This document shows, piece after piece, positions 51,526 through 58,958 of a DNA stretch of 64,000 nt (positions within the stretch are counted from its first letter, which is position 1; the number at the start of each line of letters is the position of its first letter). Position numbers and translations under genes: made by a program. Where the stretch lies: contig JAPLSN010000043.1 of assembly GCA_026398615.1 (NCBI GenBank), positions 58,871 through 122,870 of the forward strand, written 5' to 3'. The notes under the pieces are model-generated. The model did not search any database. It was not told where the DNA came from and saw only the letters and a list, made by a program, of their open reading frames with translations. Origin of the DNA: Spirochaetota bacterium (GTDB taxonomy: Bacteria; Spirochaetota; Spirochaetia; Treponematales; UBA12059).

Positions 51526-52692
51526 TCAAGCCTGCACCGTCGACATCTTGCGCAGGCGCGCGATGATCGGCGGGAGTTTCTCGAGGACGTACGCGACGTC
51601 CCCGCCGGTGGTATCCCTGCCCAGGCTGAAACGGATCGACCCGTGGGCGAGCGCCGGCCCGATCCCGGTGGCGAGCAGGACGTGGCTGGGTTCGAGGCTT
51701 CCCGACGCGCAGGCGCTGCCGGTGGAAACCTCGATGCCTTCCAGGTCGAGGTAGAGGAGTATGGATTCGCCCTCCGCACCCGGGAAGGACACGTTGAGCG
51801 TATTCGGAAGGACGTCGTACGGATGTCCGTTGACCCTCACCTTGGGGATGGCCTCGACGATGCCGTCGTGCAGCTTCGCGCGGAGGGTCGACATTTCGCG
51901 CACGTAACGGTCCAGATCCGACAGGGCCAGCCGGGCTGCTACGCCGAAGCCGAGTATCCCGATGTTGTTGTAGGTTCCGGCGCGTACCCCGTGTTCCTGG
52001 TGTCCGCCCCTGATGAGCGGCTCCACGGGAACGCCTTTCCGGATGAAAAGGGCACCGACGCCCTTCGGGCCGTAGATCTTGTGGCAGGAGAGGGTCAGGT
52101 AATCCACCCCCCAGGCTTCGACGTCGACGGGAATCTTCCCGGCAGCCTGGGTGGCGTCAGTGTGGATGAATGCCCCCCGCGCATGGGCCAGTTTCGATAT
52201 CCTCGCGATGTCCTGGATGGTCCCTATCTCGTTGTTGGCTGCCATGACGGAAACGAGGAGGGTTGTATCGTCGACCTCCCGCACGAGGGCATCCATGTCG
52301 ATCTTCCCTTGTCCGTCGACGCCGAGAAAAATGACGGGGAAGCCTTCGGATTCAAGCCACTTCGCTGCGTTGAGGACGCAGGGATGTTCGATCGCCGTCG
52401 TCACGATCTTCCGCCTGGCACCGGAGCGCCCGGCGTGGAACATGGTGGCGAATACCGTATTGTTCGACTCCGACCCGCCGGAGGTGAATACGATCGACTG
52501 CGGATCGGGCGCTCCCACGAGGGCGGCGACTGCGGAGCGGGCTTCCTCGATCCGGCTTCGCGCCCGCCGCCCGGCGTCGTGCATGCTGGACGCGTTGGCG
52601 AATACCCCCAGGTCGGTGATCATCGCGTCTTTCACCTCGGCTCGGAGCGGCGTGGTGGCGTTGTAATCCAGGTACACGGTCCTCTTGTCCAT
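51526..52692 (-). CDS. iscS: Cysteine desulfurase IscS/NifS
   Basis: The 388-residue PLP enzyme takes sulfur from cysteine for Fe-S cluster assembly. The PLP Lys205 is in SCHKIYGPKG, the catalytic Cys328 in STGSACASGS, and the N-terminal YLDYNATTPL is standard. The class (I versus NifS) cannot be fixed by eye. GGAGGA is 7 bases upstream. It lies between the iscR-like regulator (14 bases) and nifU (31 bases). Confidence 0.95.
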   Translation of the reverse strand: MDKRTVYLDYNATTPLRAEVKDAMITDLGVFANASSMHDAGRRARSRIEEARSAVAALVGAPDPQSIVFTSGGSESNNTVFATMFHAGRSGARRKIVTTAIEHPCVLNAAKWLESEGFPVIFLGVDGQGKIDMDALVREVDDTTLLVSVMAANNEIGTIQDIARISKLAHARGAFIHTDATQAAGKIPVDVEAWGVDYLTLSCHKIYGPKGVGALFIRKGVPVEPLIRGGHQEHGVRAGTYNNIGILGFGVAARLALSDLDRYVREMSTLRAKLHDGIVEAIPKVRVNGHPYDVLPNTLNVSFPGAEGESILLYLDLEGIEVSTGSACASGSLEPSHVLLATGIGPALAHGSIRFSLGRDTTGGDVAYVLEKLPPIIARLRKMSTVQA

Positions 52693-52706
52693 CGTGCTGT
52701 CCTCCG

Positions 52707-53108
52707 TCAGGATTCCGAAACGTCCTTCAAGGTGTGGGATTCGAGATACTCGTCGATGACCGATTTGAGTCCCAGCCAGAAACGCCGCGGAAGGCAGGCG
52801 CCGCCCTGTGAGCAGTCGCCCGCGGCGTCCACGCAGGCGACCGGCCTCACCTGGCCGTCGAGCGCCTGGACGATGTCGCGCATGGTTATTTCAGAGGTGT
52901 CGCGGGCCAGGCGCATGCCGCCGTTCTTGCCCCGTTCGCCCAGGACCAATCCGGCCGAACTCAATGTCGTCAGGATGCCCTCGAGATACTTCGCCGAAAT
53001 GCCTTCTCTGCTGGAAATCTCGGATGCCGTCGCCACATGACCCTGCTTACGGGCAAGGTACACCAAGGCCCGGATGCCGTATTGCGATCGCGAGGAAACC
53101 GGAAACAT
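52707..53108 (-). CDS. iscR: Rrf2-family Fe-S-sensing regulator (IscR-like)
   Basis: The 133-residue protein has an N-terminal winged helix (SRSQYGIRALVYLARKQG, then LEGILTTLSSAGLV) and three Cys (92, 99, 105) spaced like the cluster ligands of IscR. It probably represses the isc operon in its cluster-bound form. An inverted repeat and promoter lie directly upstream, which supports autoregulation. GGAG is 5-6 bases upstream. Confidence 0.9.
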   Translation of the reverse strand: MFPVSSRSQYGIRALVYLARKQGHVATASEISSREGISAKYLEGILTTLSSAGLVLGERGKNGGMRLARDTSEITMRDIVQALDGQVRPVACVDAAGDCSQGGACLPRRFWLGLKSVIDEYLESHTLKDVSES

Positions 53109-53120
53109 CTGAACTCCATA

Positions 53121-53143
53121 ATTCCTATCGGCTTAATAGGAAT
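53121..53143. promoter_or_regulatory. Operator candidate for the IscR-like regulator
   Basis: ATTCCTAT (53121-53128) and ATAGGAAT (53136-53143) form a perfect inverted repeat with a 7-base spacer. It starts 12 bases before the iscR ATG and overlaps the -10 element, so a bound dimer would block transcription. Confidence 0.65.
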
Positions 53144-53169
53144 ATATATCGGGTTTCCATTATCGTCAA
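53141..53169 (-). promoter_or_regulatory. Promoter of the iscR-iscS-nifU operon
   Basis: On the minus strand TTGACG (53169-53164, 5 of 6) and TATATT (53146-53141, 5 of 6) are exactly 17 bases apart. The start would fall inside the operator dyad. Confidence 0.7.
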
Positions 53170-53223
53170 GTCAGTCCGTGCAGCGGGTTTCGGCCCGGCG
53201 GCTCCCGACAGGGTCGACCCCGG

Positions 53224-53814
53224 TCAGCGGAGTGAATTCATGCGCGAAAGGATCCTGTTCCTGTTTTCCTGGTCCTCGCACCATGCAGTCAGCATTTCCA
53301 GGTCGCGACGGGTTTCCGTCGCGGATCCCGACAGGAGGAGGAGGTCACGGTCCCATCGGTACCAGAGGTAATGCTTCGCGATGATCACGACCGGAGGCCC
53401 GAGGGAAAGGCGACGTTCGAGGATCGTGAAGAGATCGTTATGGTTCGCCTGGCCAGCTTCGAACCATAATCCCCGTTCCCCGATGAACACGACGATGCGG
53501 CGGAACCCCAGCGACTCAGCGTCGTCGTTCCGGAACCCCTGGATTGAAAGGTCGCATCTTCCCACGGAGAGGTCGTATCCCGAAAGCCGGAACGCATGCC
53601 TGATCTCCACGAGCCGGGTCCGGATCCCGGCCGCAGCCGCTGGGTCCCTGGACCGCGACTGGAGCGTTTGCCTCATCGCGCGGAACTCGTCTTCGTACTG
53701 CGGGAACAGCCTGGTTCTTGACGCGAAATCCGTCGTCTGGGAGAGGAGCACCCAGACCGAGGTCAGGCGCTCGCGAAGGGCGTCCGCGGCCTTGTCGAAC
53801 GCGTTACGCGCCAC
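53224..53814 (-). CDS. Unknown protein at the end of the BMP/ABC operon
   Basis: The start is GTG 53814 with GGAAGGA 6 bases upstream; it overlaps the permease stop by 11 bases (196 residues). No signal peptide or membrane segment is seen. The first 100 residues are helical and Arg-rich (LQSRSRDPAAAAGIRTRLVE); the rest is mixed, with FRRIVVFIGERGLWFEAGQA and PVVIIAKHYLWYRWDRD. I do not recognise a family. Its position implies a cytoplasmic role linked to the transported compound or to the transporter. Confidence 0.5.
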   Translation of the reverse strand: MARNAFDKAADALRERLTSVWVLLSQTTDFASRTRLFPQYEDEFRAMRQTLQSRSRDPAAAAGIRTRLVEIRHAFRLSGYDLSVGRCDLSIQGFRNDDAESLGFRRIVVFIGERGLWFEAGQANHNDLFTILERRLSLGPPVVIIAKHYLWYRWDRDLLLLSGSATETRRDLEMLTAWCEDQENRNRILSRMNSLR

Positions 53815-54679
53815 GTTCGTTCCTTCCGTCGCGCCCGAGTCGGTCCGAGGCGCGGCCGGTGGCTGCCACGATGACGGCCAGCGCGTATGGCAGGGCGATG
53901 GAAAACTCGCCTGGTATGACCGCGAAGCCCTGCGCCGCGTCGGCCAGCGCGAATGCCAGGCCGAACCCGATGGAAGCGGCGACCGTGCCCGCCACGGACT
54001 TGCGCCCGAGGTAGACGGCGACGAGGGCAGTCCACCCGCGGCCTGCGGCAATGCCCGGCACCCAGGCACCGATGTCGGAGACCAGGTATGCCCCCGCCAA
54101 ACCCGCGGCCACGCCCGAGACGGCATAGGCGGCGAAACGCACGTGGACTGGATCGATGCCGCCCGCGGCGAGGGCATCCTCGTTGCCTCCGGCGGCGCGC
54201 ACGCGCAGGCCGAAGACGGTGCGGGTGAAAACGACGACCAGGAGAGCCGAAAGCACGACGAGGACGGGGACTCCCGGCTTGAAGCCGTCGAGGAAACCCT
54301 GCGAAAAGCCTGTCGGGCGGGCAACGGATGAAGCTCCGGCGGCAAAAAAAGCGGGAACCACGCCCTTGGTCCCGAAAAGGTGCTCGGACAGGACCGAACA
54401 TCCACCCTGGACGGCCAGGTTGAAGGCCAATGCCGCCACGAAGGGATCAGCCTTCATTCGGAAGGTCACGAAGGCAAGCAGGGAAGCGAAGAGGAGACCT
54501 GCGGCCGCAGCGGCGGCGAACGCGCTCGTGTACCCCGTGCCGGCGGCGACCGACGCGAAGGCTCCGACGGTCAAAAGACCTTCGAGGGCGATGTTGAGGA
54601 TGCCGGATGCTTCGGTAAACAGGCCGCCCAGGGCGGTCGCCAGCACGGGCAGCATGGCGGCGAACACGGTTCCCATCAT
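53804..54679 (-). CDS. ABC transporter permease (BPD_transp_2 family), second subunit
   Basis: The 291-residue protein starts at the ATG overlapping the previous stop (ATGA). It has about eight hydrophobic helices and the GLFTEASGILNIALEGLL N-terminal motif typical of the nucleoside/riboflavin-type permeases related to RfuD/NupQ. A NED-type cytoplasmic loop (RAAGGNEDALAAGGI) fits the coupling helix. It pairs with the upstream permease. Confidence 0.85.
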   Translation of the reverse strand: MMGTVFAAMLPVLATALGGLFTEASGILNIALEGLLTVGAFASVAAGTGYTSAFAAAAAAGLLFASLLAFVTFRMKADPFVAALAFNLAVQGGCSVLSEHLFGTKGVVPAFFAAGASSVARPTGFSQGFLDGFKPGVPVLVVLSALLVVVFTRTVFGLRVRAAGGNEDALAAGGIDPVHVRFAAYAVSGVAAGLAGAYLVSDIGAWVPGIAAGRGWTALVAVYLGRKSVAGTVAASIGFGLAFALADAAQGFAVIPGEFSIALPYALAVIVAATGRASDRLGRDGRNERGA

Positions 54680-55764
54680 GCCCCCCCGCGATCGATGCCG
54701 TCGCCCGGGACCGCTTTCCTGCGGCCGAAAACGATGGCTGGAACGGATGGCCAGACCCGGATCGTCGCGAACAGGATGACGAGGGCCTTGAGGAAGGTGC
54801 CCGCGTCGTACGACAGATCCGAAACCATGGACGCGTTGCGCGCCCCCATGTCGAGCCAGACGAAGAAGAGTGACGAAGGCAGGCACATTGCCGGGTCCAG
54901 CCCCGCGAGCATGGCGGCGCCGATGGCGTTCCATCCCAGGCCGCCGCTCATCCCGCGTATCGCCCGCCCCTCGGATGCCAGGACGAGGCAGGCGCCCGCG
55001 AGTCCGTGGAGCGAACCGCTCATGACGAGGACCCGCGCGGGCAGCAGCGGCCCGGCCAGCCCGACGGACCTGGCAAAAGCCGGGTTCCGCCCAAAGGTCG
55101 TTTCGGCGAATCCCCTCCGCGTACAAAGCATCCTGAAGGAGACCGCTGCCACGACCGCGAGCGCGATGCCGACGGTGGCGGTCAGGGCGGCGGGAGGCGC
55201 CAGCCTCGCGAAACGGAACGCGGATGCGATCGCTGGAGTCGCGACGAGATAGCTCTCGACATCCCGGAACGGGGAGGCGATGCCCCAATCGATCAGGGGA
55301 ATCACCGCTTGGGACGACAGGAAAGTCACGAGGAGTACGTCCGTACCCCGGCGTGTCGCGGCGAGCGCGGCGGGTCCGGCGACGAGAATGCCTCCCGAAG
55401 CTCCGGCGGCGAGGGCCAGCACGGACGCGAACGGGGCCGGCATGGACGGAAAGGAAAGAGCTGCGAGCGCGGCCGAGAAGGCACCCGCGTATACCTGTCC
55501 CTCTCCGCCGAGATTGTACTGCCCCGACCTGAAAGCCCATGCGACGCCGACGGCGCAGATCGAGAGCGTCGCGCAACGCTCCAGGGCGGTAAGGGCGCTG
55601 GAGACGCTGCTGAACGGTCCCCTTACGAAGGCGACAAGGGCGGCAGCCGGTTCGCCCGACGCGAGCGTACCGTACAGCGCGAAAAACGCGACCACGGTGG
55701 CCACCGACAGCGCGAACCGCTTCGCAAAAGACGCGATGCCCGTCCCGGGGCGCATGTTTCTCAC
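54676..55764 (-). CDS. ABC transporter permease (BPD_transp_2 family), first subunit
   Basis: The 362-residue protein uses a GTG overlapping the ATPase stop (GTGA); an internal ATG at 55755 is an alternative. It has about nine membrane segments and the pattern AFRSGQYNLGGEGQVYAGAF that marks the RfuC/NupP side of these heterodimers. It forms the membrane channel with the following gene. A run of seven C bases lies just at its 3' end. Confidence 0.85.
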   Translation of the reverse strand: MRNMRPGTGIASFAKRFALSVATVVAFFALYGTLASGEPAAALVAFVRGPFSSVSSALTALERCATLSICAVGVAWAFRSGQYNLGGEGQVYAGAFSAALAALSFPSMPAPFASVLALAAGASGGILVAGPAALAATRRGTDVLLVTFLSSQAVIPLIDWGIASPFRDVESYLVATPAIASAFRFARLAPPAALTATVGIALAVVAAVSFRMLCTRRGFAETTFGRNPAFARSVGLAGPLLPARVLVMSGSLHGLAGACLVLASEGRAIRGMSGGLGWNAIGAAMLAGLDPAMCLPSSLFFVWLDMGARNASMVSDLSYDAGTFLKALVILFATIRVWPSVPAIVFGRRKAVPGDGIDRGGA

Positions 55765-57305
55765 GGTACGGTTCCCGCCATGAGCGACGCGAGCGATTCA
55801 GTCGTCGAGCCCATCGCCGCCGGGTACAGCCGGCCGCGGTACAGGGCGAATGAGCGGTCCGCAAGCGATGCGAATTCCTCGATACTCGATGCAAGGAGGA
55901 CGATGGAGCTTCCGGCCCGGGCAGCGGCCTTGATCGCCGCTCGAACCTCGTCCCGTGTCCTCGGGTCGAGCCCCTGCGTCGGATTCGCCGCTATTATGAC
56001 CGGCGCCGGGGTTCCGAGCTCCCTGGAAACGACGACGCGTTGTCGATTCCCGCCCGAGAGGGCGCGGCTGCTCCCCAGCGGGTCGATATCGTACCCGAGG
56101 CGCGCCAGCACGGCCGTGGCGCGCGCAGTTGCGCCAGCACGGTCATCGGCGATCCTGCCGTCGCGGCGCGTCCGGGGACGGGCGTCCATGTTGTCGGCCA
56201 CGGTTTGAGCGACGCTCAGGCCGAGCCGTTCGCGCTCGGTCGGAATGTAGGAAAGCACTTCGGCGCGCAGTCGATCCCGCCTGAACGAACCGATCGGTTT
56301 CCCCAGGGCTTCGACCCTGCCCTCGAAGGCCCCGTTGTCCCCCGACGCGATGCTCTCGAGCTCATCGAGGCCGTTCCCTGCATGGGCGCCGATGCCGAGG
56401 ATTTCTCCGGAAGCCGCTTCGAAGCTGACGCCGTCCAGTCCGCAGCCGCCGTACCGGCTCTCGCACGAGACGTTGCGGAAGGCATAGGATACTACGCGCC
56501 TCCCGTCCTTCGGCGTTGACGAAGAACCGGATGGGAAGGTCACATCCGTCCGTGCGTCCCGCTCAAGGCCGTGGGGAAAGGCCCAGGCGCGGCATTCCGG
56601 GGCCGATGCGTCGAAGGTGCCCTCATTGCGTCCGTTTTTCAGCACCGTCACGCGGTCGGCCACGTCGAGCACTTCGGTGACGCGGTGTGACACGAGGATC
56701 ACCGATGTTCCGCGATCCCTCAAGGATCGCACGCAGCCGAAGAAATTGCGCGCTTCCGCCTCCGAGAGCAGGCTCGTCGGTTCGTCGAGGACGAGGACGG
56801 TCCGTCCCCGGGCGAGCGCCCTCGCCAGTTCCACGAAACGCCGTTGCGCCGGACCGAGCGATCCGACCCTCGCCCGCGGTTCGAGCGTTATGCCCATGTC
56901 GGCAGCCAGGCTTTCGACGGCCCGCTCGGCTTTCGCGCGGTCGAAAAAAACACCCGCCAGTTTCGGCTCGAACCCGAGAACCACGTTCTCGGCCACCGTC
57001 AGGTCGTGAGCCAGGACTTCGTGCTGCTGGACCATGGAAATTCCCGAACTCTCGGAGTCACGGACGCTGCTGAAGCTCGCCTGCGCGCCGCCGACGACAA
57101 TGCCGCCGGAGTCCGGGAACTCGAACCCCGCGAGTATCCGCGCAAGCGTGGACTTGCCTGCGCCGTTGTCGCCGACGAGGGCGTGTATCTCGCCCGCGGC
57201 GACGGAGAAATCGGCCCGGTCGAGCGCGAGCGTCGCTGTCGATGGGAAGTACTTTACGATGCCGCGGAGCTCGACGGCTGGACGCGGGGCTGAAGGGGAT
57301 TCCAT
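55761..57305 (-). CDS. ABC transporter ATP-binding protein with two nucleotide-binding domains
   Basis: The 514-residue protein is a tandem ATPase of the sugar/nucleoside (RfuB/NupO) type. Domain 1 is complete: Walker A GDNGAGKST at 45-53, signature SLGPAQRRFVELARAL and Walker B VLVLDEPTS. Domain 2 lacks a normal Walker A (GIGAHAGNGLDEL takes its place) but has LSGGNRQR, as is usual for the family. It couples ATP hydrolysis to the two permeases. It is 19 bases behind the lipoprotein gene. Confidence 0.93.
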   Translation of the reverse strand: MESPSAPRPAVELRGIVKYFPSTATLALDRADFSVAAGEIHALVGDNGAGKSTLARILAGFEFPDSGGIVVGGAQASFSSVRDSESSGISMVQQHEVLAHDLTVAENVVLGFEPKLAGVFFDRAKAERAVESLAADMGITLEPRARVGSLGPAQRRFVELARALARGRTVLVLDEPTSLLSEAEARNFFGCVRSLRDRGTSVILVSHRVTEVLDVADRVTVLKNGRNEGTFDASAPECRAWAFPHGLERDARTDVTFPSGSSSTPKDGRRVVSYAFRNVSCESRYGGCGLDGVSFEAASGEILGIGAHAGNGLDELESIASGDNGAFEGRVEALGKPIGSFRRDRLRAEVLSYIPTERERLGLSVAQTVADNMDARPRTRRDGRIADDRAGATARATAVLARLGYDIDPLGSSRALSGGNRQRVVVSRELGTPAPVIIAANPTQGLDPRTRDEVRAAIKAAARAGSSIVLLASSIEEFASLADRSFALYRGRLYPAAMGSTTESLASLMAGTVP

Positions 57306-57324
57306 TGCGCCGCGAAGCTTATAC

Positions 57325-58347
57325 TCAGAAGGTAGTCATCGTAAAGTCCGGGCTGCCTTTCTTGAGCTCCGCGACGGCGACCTCGAATTTCGACCTTATC
57401 GCTTCCGGCAGGGCCTTGTACCCCTCTCCTTCGAAATCGAAATCCACGAAACCGTCCTTGGCAGCGACGATATCGGCACGGCCATAGATCGAAGCATCTC
57501 CCGACAGGGCTGACTTCACCCTCGCTTCCACGAGCATATCCTGCCGGATGATGGCGCAGCCCACGACGACATCGGGACCATGGATGTAGCCCGCCCCGTC
57601 GAACCATACGACGGATCCGCCGCGTTCCCTGGCCGCCGCGATGACTCCCTGGCCGGCGCCTCCTGCGATGGGAAGTATCACGCTGACACCGGACTCGTAC
57701 AGGGCACGGGCCAGTTCCGCCGCTCGGTTCGCGTCAAACCAGTTGCCGATCAGCCTCGTCTCCAGGGAAATCCCGGGATCGACGGCCTTGAGCCCCGCTT
57801 CGAAACCCGGAAGGATCATCCGGTCCAGGGTGGGATAGGTCTGGGCGATGACGATGCCGGCCCTTTTGGCCTGTTTCGATGCCGTGACATTCTGCACGGT
57901 CAGGAGACCGGCCAGGTAGCCCACGAGGTAGCCCTGCTCGAGCTGGTTGTACAGCACGGTATGGATCGCGGTATTGTCTTTCAGGTACGCGTCGGCGACG
58001 ATGAAACGCACTGCCGGATAGTCGACCGACACCTTCGCGCACAGTTCGGGCATCGCCGGGTTGGAAGTTACGATGAGATCGAAGCTCCCGCTCGCCGCAA
58101 GATCGTTCAGCTTGCCGTACCACTCGGCCTGATTGAACCCTGCTTCGATGATCTTGAGCTCGAGACTTTCCCGGGACGCCGCCGCCCGTTTCGTCCCTTC
58201 GACGAGCATCTCGTAGACGGGACTGCCCGAAACGACACCGGGCACGAACACGGCTATGCCTGTCGGGACTTTCCCGTTTCTGGTGCAGGAACCCTGGAAA
58301 GCCGCGAGAGCCGCGATGAGTACGAGGCGCATTGTCATTGTTTTCAT
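57325..58347 (-). CDS. BMP-family substrate-binding lipoprotein (RfuA/PnrA-like)
   Basis: The 340-residue protein has a signal sequence ending FQGSC, so Cys21 is likely lipidated. The fold is that of BMP/PnrA binding proteins: VFVPGVVSGSPVYEMLVEGT, DLIVTSNPAM, LIGNWFDANRAAELARALYE, and IAGGAGQGVIAAA. The VSGSPVYEML segment recalls treponemal RfuA, a riboflavin-binding lipoprotein, and the operon order BMP-ATPase-permease-permease matches RfuABCD. Riboflavin is therefore a good candidate, with nucleosides as the alternative. AAGGAGG lies 5 bases upstream. Confidence 0.85.
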   Translation of the reverse strand: MKTMTMRLVLIAALAAFQGSCTRNGKVPTGIAVFVPGVVSGSPVYEMLVEGTKRAAASRESLELKIIEAGFNQAEWYGKLNDLAASGSFDLIVTSNPAMPELCAKVSVDYPAVRFIVADAYLKDNTAIHTVLYNQLEQGYLVGYLAGLLTVQNVTASKQAKRAGIVIAQTYPTLDRMILPGFEAGLKAVDPGISLETRLIGNWFDANRAAELARALYESGVSVILPIAGGAGQGVIAAARERGGSVVWFDGAGYIHGPDVVVGCAIIRQDMLVEARVKSALSGDASIYGRADIVAAKDGFVDFDFEGEGYKALPEAIRSKFEVAVAELKKGSPDFTMTTF

Positions 58348-58359
58348 GATTCCTCCTTC

Positions 58360-58388
58360 TTTTCACGCGATAACGGCCTGAGTATACT
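58360..58388 (+). promoter_or_regulatory. Candidate promoter of the merR-kinase-transporter operon
   Basis: TTTTCA (58360-58365, 4 of 6) and TATACT (58383-58388, 5 of 6) are 17 bases apart. The -10 lies in the self-complementary AGTATACT, so it could also serve the divergent lipoprotein operon. Confidence 0.4.
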
Positions 58389-58438
58389 GTCCGCGCAGGG
58401 CAATGGCTCCTCGCGGAAACTCCCGCCGGGAGAATCTG

Positions 58439-58459
58439 ACGTAAAGGGCAATTTTACGT
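58439..58459. promoter_or_regulatory. Dyad overlapping the MerR-family gene start
   Basis: ACGTAAA (58439-58445) and TTTACGT (58453-58459) are perfect inverted repeats 7 bases apart. The AAAGGG ribosome site lies in the left arm and spacer, and the GTG start lies at the right arm. It may be an operator for the regulator or an RNA hairpin that limits its translation. Confidence 0.6.
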
Positions 58460-58958
58460 GACGAAACGACCGTCCTACAGGATAGGCGACCTCGCCAGGC
58501 TTTTCGGCATCACGCCACGCGCGATCCGGTACTACGAGGAACTCGGTTTGCTCTATTCGCAGGATCGCAACGACGGCGAGCACCGGCGCTACCCGGAGCG
58601 GGTTGTCGTCAGGCTCAAGCGCATCCAACAACTCAAGGACTACGGGCTTGCGCTGTCCGAAATTGCGGAATTGTTCGAAATGGCCAAGCTGGACCGCTCG
58701 GGCGAATCGGTGCGAAATCAGCTGGCGGCCAAGTATCGGGAGCGCCTCGCCGAAGCCGCGCGGAAACGCGAAGCCCTCGACCGCTACATGGACGACCTTT
58801 CCTGGCACATCGAACAGCTGGAAAAGGTTACCGACTTCTTCGGTTGCCCGGGTGCCGCATGCGAGTCCTGCCGCTGGTTCGAACGCTGCGATGTCCGCCT
58901 CGTCGTCTCGCGCGAAGACCGGCTGGATTCGCCAGAGCCCGGATCGGAACGACGATGA
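58458..58958 (+). CDS. MerR-family regulator with C-terminal four-Cys motif
   Basis: The 166-residue protein starts at GTG 58458. Residues about 7-75 are a MerR winged helix (YRIGDLARLFGITPRAIRYY), followed by a long dimerisation helix. At 130-144 the Cys residues 130, 135, 138 and 144 (GCPGAACESCRWFERC) could bind a metal or Fe-S cluster. Unlike classical metal sensors, the Cys lie after the coiled coil at the C-terminus. The target is probably its own operon and perhaps the divergent BMP/ABC operon. Confidence 0.85.
   Translation: MTKRPSYRIGDLARLFGITPRAIRYYEELGLLYSQDRNDGEHRRYPERVVVRLKRIQQLKDYGLALSEIAELFEMAKLDRSGESVRNQLAAKYRERLAEAARKREALDRYMDDLSWHIEQLEKVTDFFGCPGAACESCRWFERCDVRLVVSREDRLDSPEPGSERR

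Noticed and set aside
53804..55894. 696-codon reading covering both permeases in one frame
   Set aside because: Only the last 291 residues are permease-like; the upstream part is out of frame with the first permease.
55006..56208. 400-codon plus-strand frame opposite the ABC transporter genes
   Set aside because: Spans the boundary of two clear genes on the other strand; no family features.
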